Shown here one piece after another: positions 36,350 to 45,189 of a stretch of DNA of 64,000 nt. Position numbers and translations under genes: made by a program. Each line of letters begins with the position of its first letter. Position 1 is the stretch's first letter. The notes beneath the pieces were generated by a model that was given only the letters and a program-made list of their open reading frames with translations, was not told the DNA's origin and did no database searches. The DNA comes from Aquitalea magnusonii (GTDB lineage: Bacteria > Pseudomonadota > Gammaproteobacteria > Burkholderiales > Chromobacteriaceae). The DNA lies in assembly GCF_002217795.2 (NCBI RefSeq), contig NZ_AP018823.1, positions 186,001 through 250,000 of the forward strand, in the 5' to 3' direction.

Positions 36350-38407
36350 CTAGCGGGCGTATTCTTCCAGCAGCACATTCTGGGCGCAGCGCTCCTTGCC
36401 ACGGCTGGAGCGACGCTTGTAGCTGCCATCCGGCTGCATGTCCCAGGCGTTGACATTGTCTTCCAGGTACAGGCGCAGCGCTTCCTTGATGACACGGCGC
36501 TTTACCTTGGGGTCCAGAATCGGCACGCAGGTTTCAATGCGGCGGAACAGGTTGCGGCCCATCCAGTCGGCGCTGGAGATATACAGGTTTTCCTGCTTGT
36601 CGTTGTAGAAGTAATAGACGCGTGGATGCTCCAGGAAGCGGCCCACCACCGAACGCACGGTGATGTTGTCCGACAGCCCCGGCACGCCGGGGCGAAGTGC
36701 GCAGACGCCACGCACGATCAACTGGATTTTCACCCCGGCCTGGCTGGCGCGGTACAGCGCGTGAATGACCTGTGGTTCCAGCAAGGCATTCATCTTGGCG
36801 ATGATCTGTGCGGTGCGGCCTTGCTGGGCGTGCTCGATTTCACGTTCGATGGAGTCGATCAGCAAGCCATGCAAGGTGAAGGGACTCTGGTACAACTGTT
36901 TGAGCTGGCTGGCACGCCCCAGGCCGGTGAGCTGCACGAAGATGTCATTCACATCGCTGGCGATTTCTTCATTGCAGGTGAGCAGGCCGAAGTCGGTGTA
37001 GAAACGGGCGGTGCGCGGGTGGTAGTTGCCGGTACCCAGATGTACGTAGCGGCGCAGGCGCTTGTCCTCGCGACGGATCACCATCAGCATCTTGGCGTGT
37101 ACCTTGTAGCCGAATACGCCGTATACCACGTGCGCGCCGGCATCTTCCAGATGGCTGGCCCAACTGATGTTGGCTTCCTCGTCGAAGCGCGCCATCAGTT
37201 CCAGTACCACCGTCACCTGCTTGCCAGCGCGGGCGGCGGCAATCAGCGACTCCATCAGTACCGAGTCGGTGCCGGTGCGGTATACCGTCATCTTGATGGC
37301 CACCACCTGCGGGTCGGTCGCGGCGAGATTCAGCATGTCGATGACCGGCTGGAAGCTCTGGAAGGGATGGTGCAGCAGAATATCGCCCTTGCGGATGGCT
37401 TCGAACAGCGGCTGCTTCTTGCCCAACTGGTCTGGCAGAGAGGGCACGAAGGGCGGGAATTTCAAATCCGGGCGGTCCACCAGATCCGGCACCTGCATCA
37501 GTCGCACCAGATTGACCGGGCCGTTGACCCGGTACACGTCCGGCTTCTTCAGATTGAACTGGGTGAGCAGGAACTCTTCCATATGCGGTGGGCAGGTGTC
37601 GGCAATTTCCAACCGTACCGCATCGCCAAACTGACGTTGGCTCAATTCACCTTGCAAGGCTGTGCGCAGGTTTTTCAGGTCTTCGTCTTCTACCGTCAGC
37701 TCACTGTCGCGGGTGACGCGGAACTGGTAGCAGCCTTTCACCGTCATGCCCAGGAACAGCTCGTGTACATGGGAGTGCAGGATGGAGGACAGGAAGACAA
37801 AGGTATGCGGGTGGCCGCTGCACACTTCCGGCGGCACCTTGATCACGCGCGGCAGAATGCGCGGTGCCTGCACGATGGCGATGTCCGACTGACGGCCAAA
37901 GGCATCACGGCCTTCCAGTTCCACCGCGAAGTTGAGCGACTTGTTCAGCACCTTGGGGAAGGGGTGGGATGGGTCCAGCCCGATCGGGGTGAGGATGGGC
38001 ATCAGCTCATTGCTGAAGAAATCGTGTACCCATTCCTGCTGTTGTTCGGTCCATTCGTTACGGCGCAGGAAGATGATGTCTTCCTCACGCAATGCCGGGA
38101 ACAGCACATCACTCATCACCGCATATTGCTGGCGGACCAGTTCGTGCGTTGCCGCCGAAATGCGCGCCATGATCTGTACCGGTGTGGAACCATCGGCCAG
38201 AATGCGTCCCGGAGTCAGTTGGGCAGTATCTTTCAGCCAGGCCATGCGCACTTCGAAGAACTCGTCCAGATTCGACGAGACGATGCACAGGTATTTCAGA
38301 CGCTCCAGCAGCGGCAGGCTTGGATCTTCAGCCTGGGCCAGTACGCGGCGGTTGAATTCGATCAGGCCCAGTTCACGGTTGAGCAGCAACTCGTGGGTTT
38401 GTGACAT
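36350..38407 (-). CDS. ppk: Polyphosphate kinase 1
   Basis: A 685-residue PPK1 that makes inorganic polyphosphate from ATP. It has the N-terminal ELLLNRELGLIEFNRRV start, the SSNLDEFFEVRM motif, the catalytic histidine region YKVHAKMLMV and the HLGTGNYHPRTA segment. Length matches the family (about 690). The start at 38407 (MSQTHELLLNREL) is taken because homologues begin there; the frame continues upstream without similarity. No ppx exopolyphosphatase is adjacent. A long open frame opposite it on the plus strand is a codon-usage shadow. Confidence 0.95.
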   Translation of the reverse strand: MSQTHELLLNRELGLIEFNRRVLAQAEDPSLPLLERLKYLCIVSSNLDEFFEVRMAWLKDTAQLTPGRILADGSTPVQIMARISAATHELVRQQYAVMSDVLFPALREEDIIFLRRNEWTEQQQEWVHDFFSNELMPILTPIGLDPSHPFPKVLNKSLNFAVELEGRDAFGRQSDIAIVQAPRILPRVIKVPPEVCSGHPHTFVFLSSILHSHVHELFLGMTVKGCYQFRVTRDSELTVEDEDLKNLRTALQGELSQRQFGDAVRLEIADTCPPHMEEFLLTQFNLKKPDVYRVNGPVNLVRLMQVPDLVDRPDLKFPPFVPSLPDQLGKKQPLFEAIRKGDILLHHPFQSFQPVIDMLNLAATDPQVVAIKMTVYRTGTDSVLMESLIAAARAGKQVTVVLELMARFDEEANISWASHLEDAGAHVVYGVFGYKVHAKMLMVIRREDKRLRRYVHLGTGNYHPRTARFYTDFGLLTCNEEIASDVNDIFVQLTGLGRASQLKQLYQSPFTLHGLLIDSIEREIEHAQQGRTAQIIAKMNALLEPQVIHALYRASQAGVKIQLIVRGVCALRPGVPGLSDNITVRSVVGRFLEHPRVYYFYNDKQENLYISSADWMGRNLFRRIETCVPILDPKVKRRVIKEALRLYLEDNVNAWDMQPDGSYKRRSSRGKERCAQNVLLEEYAR

Positions 38408-38440
38408 ACGGTTTCGCGCCAATGATGATGAGTGTGGAGA

Positions 38441-38468
38441 CAAAAAAGCCCTCGCGCAGGAGGGCTTG
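38441..38468 (-). terminator. Terminator between yggX and ppk
   Basis: AAGCCCT and AGGGCTT arms enclose a short CG-rich loop, followed on the minus strand by six T. It lies a few bases after the yggX stop codon. Confidence 0.8.
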
Positions 38469-38474
38469 AAACAA

Positions 38475-38747
38475 TTACTGCTGCGGTGGCGTGTAGCCAG
38501 CCGGTGCATCAGCACCTTGACCAAAGAAGTAGGCATCCAGCTGTGCGGCCAGATACTGGCGGGCACGGGCATCGGCCAGGCTCAAGCGGTTTTCGTTGAT
38601 CAGCATGGTCTGATAACGCAGCCAGCCTTGCCAGGCTTCCTTGGAGACATTTTCATACACACGCTTGCCAAGCTCGCCCGGCAGGGGCGGAAAGTCCAGA
38701 CCTTCGGCCTCGCGACCCAGCTTGATGCAATTGACGTTTCTGGCCAT
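38475..38747 (-). CDS. yggX: Fe(2+)-trafficking / oxidative damage protection protein
   Basis: A 90-residue YggX-family protein that protects iron-sulfur clusters and aids iron handling. It begins [21 protein letters not shown], the conserved N-terminus with the single Cys near position 7, and includes [19 protein letters not shown]. The start at 38747 was chosen over one five codons upstream. In enterobacteria it follows mutY; here mutY is absent and the gene stands between argA and ppk. Confidence 0.93.
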   Translation of the reverse strand: MARNVNCIKLGREAEGLDFPPLPGELGKRVYENVSKEAWQGWLRYQTMLINENRLSLADARARQYLAAQLDAYFFGQGADAPAGYTPPQQ

Positions 38748-38844
38748 TGCTAATCCTTGCAAAAATTGAACTGAATATACTGCAGTATTGTGTCACAACC
38801 ATGACACCCTTCCAACCATGCCGCCGCCGGGGTGGTCTGCGGGC

Positions 38845-40152
38845 TCACAATTCCTTGACGAAGATCTTGGAACGACGCTGGTTGTTATAGAAGGCTTGCC
38901 GTGCCAGCGGCAGTTGGCCACGTCCGGCCTCGGCAAAGCCGCGTTCGACAAACCAGTGCGCAGTCTGGGTGGTCAGCACGAACAGGGCTTTCAGGCCACG
39001 GGTGCGGGCCTGGTATTCCACATGTTTGAGCAGGGTTTCGCCAAAGCGGCCTTCCCGGCGCTCCGGTGCCACGGCCAGGCAGGCCAGCTCTGCCATGCCG
39101 GCTTCGGGAAACACATGCATGGCCACGCAGCCATAAATCTTGCCGTCATGTTCCAGCACCGAGTATTGGGAAATTTCCATCTCCAGATGCTCGCGGCTGC
39201 GCTTGACCAGGATGCCCTGTTCTTCCAGCGGGCGGATCAGGTTCAGGATGGGGCCGATGTCGTCCACACTGGCATTGCGCACCTTCACCAGACTGTCGCG
39301 GGCAATCATGGTGCCGGTGCCGCCATTGGTGAACAGTTCGGCCAGCAGCGAACCGTCTTCGTGATGGCTGACCAGATGCGCACGCGGAATCCCATCGCGG
39401 GTGGCCTTGATGGCATAGGGCAGGTAGGCGGTGACATCGCGTTGCAGATGGCCGGCATGCAGCAGGTCTTCGGCCTGCTGTGCCGTGAGCGAACTGACAT
39501 GCTGTCCTTGCTCGTTGGTAACACCGCGCCCTTCAATCACGAAGATCAGCTTTTCGGCTTTGAGGGCCGATGCCAACTGGGCGGCCATTTCTTCCATGGT
39601 CAGATTGAAAGCCTCGCCGGTGACGGAATAGCCCACCGGCGAGAGCAAGACCAGTTCGCCAGCTCCCAGCCGGGTATTGATGCCATCCACGTCGATGCGC
39701 CGCACTTGGCCGGTGTATTGCATGTCCACCCCATCCAGCACGCCCAGCGGCTGGGCGGTGATGAAGTTGCCGCCGGCCACGCGCAAGTGGGAGCCGAACA
39801 TGGGGGAGTTGGGCATGCCCATCGATAGCTGTGCCTCAATGCCGTGGCGGGTGGCACCACAGGCCTGTTTGACGATCTCCATGGTGCTGGCATCGGTCAC
39901 TCGTCGGTCGCGGTGGAACAGCCGGTTCAGGCCAAAGCGCTTGAGCAGTGTTTCGATCTGCGGACGGATGCCGTGTACCAGCACCACGCGTACGCCCAGA
40001 CTCACCAGCAGGTTGATATCCTGCGACAGATTGTGAAACCCGCCTTCCATCACGGCTTCGCCGCTGACTGCCAGCACGAAGGTTTTACCGCGGAAGGTAT
40101 TGATGTAGGGGGCGGCTTCACGGAAGGAGAGGACAAATTCCCGGTTCAGCAT
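38845..40152 (-). CDS. argA: Amino-acid N-acetyltransferase (N-acetylglutamate synthase)
   Basis: A 435-residue enzyme for the first step of arginine synthesis: acetyl-CoA plus glutamate to N-acetylglutamate. The N-terminal amino-acid-kinase domain (about 15-280) binds arginine for feedback control; the C-terminal GNAT domain (about 290-430) shows LACLAVAPERREGRFGETLL, the acetyl-CoA loop. The motif FREAAPYINTFRGKTFVLAVSG near the start is diagnostic. The start at 40152 was chosen because the conserved region begins near it; an ATG seven codons upstream cannot be excluded. Confidence 0.94.
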   Translation of the reverse strand: MLNREFVLSFREAAPYINTFRGKTFVLAVSGEAVMEGGFHNLSQDINLLVSLGVRVVLVHGIRPQIETLLKRFGLNRLFHRDRRVTDASTMEIVKQACGATRHGIEAQLSMGMPNSPMFGSHLRVAGGNFITAQPLGVLDGVDMQYTGQVRRIDVDGINTRLGAGELVLLSPVGYSVTGEAFNLTMEEMAAQLASALKAEKLIFVIEGRGVTNEQGQHVSSLTAQQAEDLLHAGHLQRDVTAYLPYAIKATRDGIPRAHLVSHHEDGSLLAELFTNGGTGTMIARDSLVKVRNASVDDIGPILNLIRPLEEQGILVKRSREHLEMEISQYSVLEHDGKIYGCVAMHVFPEAGMAELACLAVAPERREGRFGETLLKHVEYQARTRGLKALFVLTTQTAHWFVERGFAEAGRGQLPLARQAFYNNQRRSKIFVKEL

Positions 40153-40258
40153 TGTTGGAGTGGCTCCCGCCATGTAAGGACTTCGGAAGCGACAAGCCTA
40201 GCAGGAATAGGACTGGAAGGGCAGGGCTTTTGCCGCTTGCCATGAGCTGGCCGGAAAT

Positions 40259-40296
40259 GAAAACAGCCACCGCTGCCAGTAGCAGGGTGGCTGTCG
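40259..40296 (-). terminator. Terminator of ctpA
   Basis: ACAGCCACC (40264-40272) pairs with GGTGGCTGT (40287-40295); a run of A on the plus strand becomes a T-run on the minus strand. It lies just after the ctpA stop codon. Confidence 0.7.
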
Positions 40297-40305
40297 AAAA
40301 TGGCA

Positions 40306-41733
40306 TCAATTGCCTTGTTTGATCAGGATTTGCTGCACCTTGAGGATGTTCAGGCCCTGAGACAGTTGGTAATCCTGTTTCGGGTTCGGCTCGCGCGGGT
40401 TTTCCGGGCTGGCGTTCTTGTCGTCCTGTGGCTTGGGTGCTTCCTGTTTGATCACAGGCGGCGTTGCTGGCTTGGTCGGTTTGGCCGCTTTGGACGGGAC
40501 TTCATCGCCATTCGGATTGGCCAGATGGTTTTCCAGATCCGCCTCGCGCACGCGCAGTGCCTGGTCGGCCGCCGTCACGGTAGCGTCTTCCACCACCACA
40601 TCCGGCACAATGCCCTTGGCCTGGATGGAGCGGCCGCTAGGGGTAAAGTAGCGGGCGGTGGTCAGCTTGATGCCACCGGCGCTGCCCAGCGGCAGGATGG
40701 ATTGTACCGAACCCTTGCCGAAGGTTTGCGTGCCAACCAGCACCGCACGTTTGTGATCCTGCAGTGCGCCGGCCACGATTTCCGATGCCGAGGCGGAGCC
40801 GCCGTTCACCAGCACCACCAGCGGCACTTTGTGGGTTTCCTGCGGCAGTACCGACAGCGGGTCCGGCATGCCGGGGCGACCGTAGTTCTGTGCGGAAGCC
40901 GTCAGTTTCATCTTGGCGTCAGCGGTACGGCCTTCGGTATACACCACCAGTGCATCCTTGGGCAGGAAGGCGGCAGAAACACCGACAGCGCTGGTCAGCA
41001 AGCCACCCGGATCGTCACGCAGGTCCAGCACCAGGCCCTTGAGCGGCTGCTTGTTCTGCTTGGTCATGCTGGCAATGGCTTCGGCCAGGTTTTCCGTGGT
41101 GTGCTCCTGGAACTGGGTGATGCGCACATAGCCGTAGCCCGGTTCCAGCAGTTTGGATTTCACGCTCTTGGTCTTGATGATGGCGCGCGTGATGGCAAAT
41201 ACCAGCGGCTTGGTTTCGCTCTTGCGGGCAATGGTGAGCGTCACCTTGCTGCCCGGCTTGCCGCGCATGCGCTTGACCGCGTCATTCAGCGACAGCCCGC
41301 GTACCGGCGTGTCGTCAATCTTGATGATCAGGTCACCGCTCTTGATGCCGGCTTTCTGTGCCGGGGTATCTTCGATTGGCGACACCACCTTCACCAGGCC
41401 GTCTTCGGCACCAATCTCGATGCCGAGACCGCCAAATTCACCCTGGGTGCCTTCGCGCAGTTCCTTGAATGCATCTGCATCCATGTAGTCGGAGTGGGGG
41501 TCCAGACCGCTGAGCATGCCCTTGATGGCTTCGGTAATCAGCTTCTTGTCATCAACCGGATCGACATAATCCTGCTTGATGCGGCCGAATACTTCGGCAA
41601 AGGTACGCAGCTCGTTCAGCGGCAGGGTGGTGGGTTCCTTGCCGGCAAAAGCCTGTACGCTGAGGGTCAGGGCACCGCCTGCCAGAGCCCCGGCGGCAAG
41701 CCAGGCAATTTTTTTCATGCGATGACTAGTCAT
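40306..41733 (-). CDS. ctpA: Carboxyl-terminal processing protease (S41 family)
   Basis: A 475-residue periplasmic serine protease with a signal peptide (about 1-30), a PDZ domain (about 100-180; GLGIEIG and GIKSGDLIIKID), and the S41 catalytic core. The catalytic dyad is visible as S315 in GGSASASEI and K340 in TFGKGSV. The C-terminal tail (about 415-475) is Pro/Lys-rich, then QGLNILKVQQILIKQ. Such proteases trim peptidoglycan hydrolases and other envelope proteins, often with a TPR adaptor. It lies directly downstream of envC, an operon order (gpmI)-envC-ctpA common in proteobacteria, which ties it to cell-wall turnover. Confidence 0.94.
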   Translation of the reverse strand: MTSHRMKKIAWLAAGALAGGALTLSVQAFAGKEPTTLPLNELRTFAEVFGRIKQDYVDPVDDKKLITEAIKGMLSGLDPHSDYMDADAFKELREGTQGEFGGLGIEIGAEDGLVKVVSPIEDTPAQKAGIKSGDLIIKIDDTPVRGLSLNDAVKRMRGKPGSKVTLTIARKSETKPLVFAITRAIIKTKSVKSKLLEPGYGYVRITQFQEHTTENLAEAIASMTKQNKQPLKGLVLDLRDDPGGLLTSAVGVSAAFLPKDALVVYTEGRTADAKMKLTASAQNYGRPGMPDPLSVLPQETHKVPLVVLVNGGSASASEIVAGALQDHKRAVLVGTQTFGKGSVQSILPLGSAGGIKLTTARYFTPSGRSIQAKGIVPDVVVEDATVTAADQALRVREADLENHLANPNGDEVPSKAAKPTKPATPPVIKQEAPKPQDDKNASPENPREPNPKQDYQLSQGLNILKVQQILIKQGN

Positions 41734-41765
41734 GTTGTGTGTTGGTCTCCGATACCGCGAGTGGC

Positions 41766-43094
41766 TTAACGTACCCAGGTTTGCGGGTTGAGAGGTTGTC
41801 CCATATGCCGGATTTCAAAGTACAGGCCGGATTCGCCGCTGTCCAGTGCGCCTGTGTTGCCAAGTGTTTCTCCGGCTTTCACCGTGCTGCCCACGCCCTT
41901 GCCGATGGACGACAGCCCGGTGTACACCGTCAGATAATTGCCGCCATGATCTACGATCACGGCGTTGCCGAATCCGCGTAGCGCATCAGCATACACCACG
42001 TTGCCATCGGCGACTGCATGAACCGGCTGGCCAGCGGAGGTGCGGATGAATACACCCTTCCACGAAGTGCCTTCACTGCGCGCGCTGCCAAAGCGGCCTG
42101 CCAGTTGTCCTGATACCGGCATCTTCATACGGCCTTGCAGGCTGGCAAAGGCCTTGCCTGCCGCGCTGCTGTCAGCCACCTCTTCAACCGGCTTCTCTTG
42201 GGGTACCGGAACCGATTTTCTGGCCACTTCCGGTACCGGCTTGCCTTGTTTGCGCGCGCTTTCTGCCAGTTTGCGGCGGCGTTCGTTTTCTTTCTTGGCC
42301 GCCAGTGCCGCGGCCTGGCGGGCCTTGCGTTCTTCCGCCGCCTTGCGGATGGCTTCCTGGCGGCGGCGCTCGATTTCCTGGTTGATCTGGGCAATCAGGT
42401 TGGTCAGCCGCTTTTCATCTTCCTGCAGCTTGCTCAGCCGGCTTTGTCCGGCCTGGATTTCGCCGGATATCTTGTTCAACTGGGCAAGCTTGTTGGTCTT
42501 GCTGTTGAGCAGGGCGTTTTTTTCCCGGCTTTTGTGGTTGGACAGCGCATCCAGGCGGGCCAGCTCCTGTTCCAGCTGGAAGGTTAGCGCTTCAAGCTCA
42601 TGTTGATGGCTGATCAGTTGCGTCACCATTTGCTGCTGTGCCTTGGCAATATGCTGGTAATACACCATGTCGCGCGAAGTCTGGTTCGGATCGTCGGCGT
42701 TGAGCATCAGCTTCATGGCGTCGTGATCGCCACTCTTGTACTGCCTGGCCAGCATCTGCGCTACGCGCTGGCGGGTTTCTGCCAGTTTGCGCGCGGTGGT
42801 TTGCACTTGCTGGCGCAAGTCTGCCAGTTGCTGTGCCGAGTTATTCTGTTTGTTTTCCAGCTTGGCAATCACCTGATTGGTTTGGGCAATTGCCTGCTCC
42901 GATTCTTGAATGGCGGATTTGGCTTCCTGTTGCACCGCCTGTTTCTGCGCCAGATCCTTCTTCAGATTATCGATTTCCTTGCGCACCGATTGCAGGTTCT
43001 GTTGCTGTGGGGCTGTGGACAAGGGATGGGAGGCAGGGGAGGGGGCGGCCTGGGCCGCGCCAGCCAGCAGGGCTAGCAGCAATATCGGTTTCAT
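41766..43094 (-). CDS. envC: Murein hydrolase activator EnvC
   Basis: A 442-residue periplasmic protein: signal peptide (about 1-17, MKPILLLALLAGAAQA), long coiled coil (about 30-260) and C-terminal LytM domain (about 325-440). Catalytic zinc ligands look degenerate (WKGVFI, YTGLSS, YFEIRH), as in EnvC, which activates AmiA/AmiB-type amidases at the division site instead of cutting itself. The start at 43094 was chosen for the signal peptide; the frame stays open further upstream. It lies between gpmI and ctpA. With the NlpD-like protein the window encodes two amidase activators. Confidence 0.93.
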   Translation of the reverse strand: MKPILLLALLAGAAQAAPSPASHPLSTAPQQQNLQSVRKEIDNLKKDLAQKQAVQQEAKSAIQESEQAIAQTNQVIAKLENKQNNSAQQLADLRQQVQTTARKLAETRQRVAQMLARQYKSGDHDAMKLMLNADDPNQTSRDMVYYQHIAKAQQQMVTQLISHQHELEALTFQLEQELARLDALSNHKSREKNALLNSKTNKLAQLNKISGEIQAGQSRLSKLQEDEKRLTNLIAQINQEIERRRQEAIRKAAEERKARQAAALAAKKENERRRKLAESARKQGKPVPEVARKSVPVPQEKPVEEVADSSAAGKAFASLQGRMKMPVSGQLAGRFGSARSEGTSWKGVFIRTSAGQPVHAVADGNVVYADALRGFGNAVIVDHGGNYLTVYTGLSSIGKGVGSTVKAGETLGNTGALDSGESGLYFEIRHMGQPLNPQTWVR

Positions 43095-43164
43095 TCCATT
43101 TTCGCTTCGGATTACACCTGTTGCCTGCATGATAACAGGCCACGGCATGCCGGGCAGCTTCATT

Positions 43165-43187
43165 GCCGGCCTGCGTGGCAGGCCGGC
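43165..43187. other. Perfect GC hairpin between gpmI and envC
   Basis: GCCGGCCTGC and GCAGGCCGGC form a ten-base-pair stem with a three-base loop about ten bases after the gpmI stop. No T-run follows, so it may act as a processing or attenuation hairpin within the operon. Confidence 0.5.
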
Positions 43188-43196
43188 CTGAAGGTC

Positions 43197-44717
43197 TTAC
43201 GCGAAGTCGATCAGCGAGCGGCCGGTCATTTCCGCCGGCTGGGGCAGGCCCATGATCGCCAACAAAGAAGGCGCAATATCGCGCAGCGCGCCGCCTTCCT
43301 TGATGTGTGCCGGGCGGCCTACATACAGGAAGGGCACCTTGTCCAGGGTGTGCTGGGTATGCGGCTGATGGTGGGCGGCATCGTACATCTGTTCGCAGTT
43401 GCCATGGTCGGCGGTAATCAGCACCTCGCCGCCTGCCGCCTGCATGGCTTCCACGCAGCGTTTGACGCAGGCGTCCAGCGTTTCCACTGCCTTGACCGCG
43501 GCATCGAACTTGCCGGTATGCCCCACCATGTCGCCATTGGCGTAGTTGCAAATGATGGCCTGGTACTTGCCGGAGGCAATGGCTTCAACAATGTGATCGG
43601 TGACTTGCGGAGCATTCATTTCCGGCTGCAAGTCATAGGTTGCCACCTTGGGGGAAGGCACCAGAATGCGGTCCTCACCGGGGTAAACCTGCTCTTCGCC
43701 ACCGTTGAAGAAGTAGGTAACGTGCGGATACTTCTCGGTCTCGGCAATGCGTAGCTGTTTCAGGCCCTGCCCGGCGAGATATTCACCAAAGCCGTTGCTG
43801 ATCTTTTGCGGGGCATAGGCCACCGGGTTGCTGTAGGCCTCGCCGTAGGACGTCAGCGTGACAAACTGTCCCAGCTTGGGCTGCCGCGCACTGAAACCAT
43901 TGAAGGCCGGGTCGGTGAGGGCTGTGGTGAGCTGGCGCGCACGGTCGGCGCGGAAGTTCATGAAGATGGCGACATCGCCATCCTGCATCTTGACCGGAGC
44001 GCCAATGCCGCTTGCCGCAACGAATTCGTCGTTTTCATCACGGGCATAGGCGGCTGCCAGCGCTTGCAGACCGCTGTCCGCATGGTGCAGGCCTTCGCCT
44101 TCCACCAGCAGGCGATAGGCGGGTTCCACGCGTTCCCAGCGCTTGTCGCGGTCCATGGCCCAGTAGCGGCCGGTGACGGAAACCAGGCGGGCAGCCGGGC
44201 AACTGGCCAGCACTTCATCCAGACGCTTGAGATAGGTTTCGGCACTGCGCGGCGGGGTGTCGCGGCCATCCAGGAAGGCATGCACGTAAATATGCGGAAC
44301 GCCGGCAGCCTGGGCGGCACGGATCAGCGCGAAAATGTGATTTTCATGGCTGTGAACACCGCCATCGGACAACAGGCCCATCACATGCAGTGCCGAACCC
44401 TTGGCTTGTTGAATGGCCTGCTGCAGGACCGGATTCTGCTCGAAGCGGTTCTCTTCGATATCGCAATCGATTCGGCTGATGTCCTGTTGAACAATCCGCC
44501 CGGCACCGATGTTGAGGTGGCCCACTTCGGAGTTGCCGAACTGTCCTTTGGGCAGGCCGACAAAGCCTTCCGAGGCATCAATCACGCCGTAGGGATACTG
44601 CTGTTTGAGCGCATCCCAGGTGGGGGTGTTGGCATGCAGGATGGCGTTGTCGTCACCTTCCAGCCGGTGTCCGAAGCCGTCGAGAATGAGGAGTAAAACG
44701 GGTGTGATAGCTGTCAT
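43197..44717 (-). CDS. gpmI: 2,3-bisphosphoglycerate-independent phosphoglycerate mutase
   Basis: A 506-residue manganese-dependent mutase of glycolysis and gluconeogenesis. The start LLLILDGFGHR carries the first metal-binding Asp; the phospho-serine lies in GNSEVGH; ITADHGNCEQM and further His residues complete the metal sites. Length is typical (about 510). The start ATG at 44717 is preferred to a GTG three codons earlier. It is divergent from the ArsR-type regulator gene across a 113-base AT-rich gap and lies upstream of envC-ctpA. Confidence 0.96.
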   Translation of the reverse strand: MTAITPVLLLILDGFGHRLEGDDNAILHANTPTWDALKQQYPYGVIDASEGFVGLPKGQFGNSEVGHLNIGAGRIVQQDISRIDCDIEENRFEQNPVLQQAIQQAKGSALHVMGLLSDGGVHSHENHIFALIRAAQAAGVPHIYVHAFLDGRDTPPRSAETYLKRLDEVLASCPAARLVSVTGRYWAMDRDKRWERVEPAYRLLVEGEGLHHADSGLQALAAAYARDENDEFVAASGIGAPVKMQDGDVAIFMNFRADRARQLTTALTDPAFNGFSARQPKLGQFVTLTSYGEAYSNPVAYAPQKISNGFGEYLAGQGLKQLRIAETEKYPHVTYFFNGGEEQVYPGEDRILVPSPKVATYDLQPEMNAPQVTDHIVEAIASGKYQAIICNYANGDMVGHTGKFDAAVKAVETLDACVKRCVEAMQAAGGEVLITADHGNCEQMYDAAHHQPHTQHTLDKVPFLYVGRPAHIKEGGALRDIAPSLLAIMGLPQPAEMTGRSLIDFA

Positions 44718-44830
44718 GATGTCCACAATCAGAATATTAGAAATTCTTGATGGTATTGATTTTTTTAGTTAGTATTGTACCGTAGTCAAACCAATATAAA
44801 TACGCATTGCAAACTACTTAGGAGCAGAGC

Positions 44831-45127
44831 TTGCTGTTCAATGATGACCAGATCGAACAGTCCTCGCGGGCAATGAAGGCGATGTCACATCCCTTGCGGT
44901 TGAAGATCATCTCGGTACTGGGCGACCAGGAAGTCAGTGTGCAGGATATTGTGGAGCAGGTGGGAACCTCACAGAGCAACATTTCCCAGCATCTGGCCAT
45001 CATGCGCGACAAAGGTGTGCTGCGCACGCGCAAGGATGCCAACCGGGTTTATTACCGGGTTGGTGATATTCGTACGCTGGAAGTGTTGAAGATGATGCGT
45101 GAAGTATTCTGTGGCTTTGTCGACTGA
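44831..45127 (+). CDS. ArsR-family winged-helix regulator
   Basis: A 98-residue helix-turn-helix protein: MSHPLRLKIISVLG, then VQDIVEQVGTSQSNISQHLAIMRDKGVL (recognition region about 37-64) and the wing ANRVYYRVGD. It lacks the CxC metal site of ArsR/SmtB; the only cysteine is near the C-terminus (VFCGF), so a metal-sensing role is unlikely from sequence. The start is TTG at 44831, backed by AGGAG six bases upstream; no in-frame ATG exists nearby. It is divergent from gpmI, which makes gpmI-envC-ctpA or itself a possible target. Confidence 0.85.
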   Translation: MLFNDDQIEQSSRAMKAMSHPLRLKIISVLGDQEVSVQDIVEQVGTSQSNISQHLAIMRDKGVLRTRKDANRVYYRVGDIRTLEVLKMMREVFCGFVD

Positions 45128-45151
45128 TCTTCCTGTCAGTGTTTGCTCATG

Positions 45152-45189
45152 AAAAAAGGTCGCTTAAAGGTCGCTTAGCGGCCTTTTTT
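45152..45189 (+). terminator. Terminator of the ArsR-type gene
   Basis: AAAAAAGGTCGC pairs with GCGGCCTTTTTT across a loop that holds a partial copy of the left arm (AAAGGTCGCTTA). It overlaps the end of the convergent DUF4442 gene and could act in both directions. Confidence 0.75.

Noticed and set aside
36314..38404. Nearly 700-codon open frame on the plus strand opposite ppk
   Set aside because: The minus strand encodes a full-length polyphosphate kinase; the antisense frame stays open because of high third-position GC. It has no ribosome site and no family character. The same holds for long plus-strand frames opposite lutB, cheA, selB, fdnG and ctpA.
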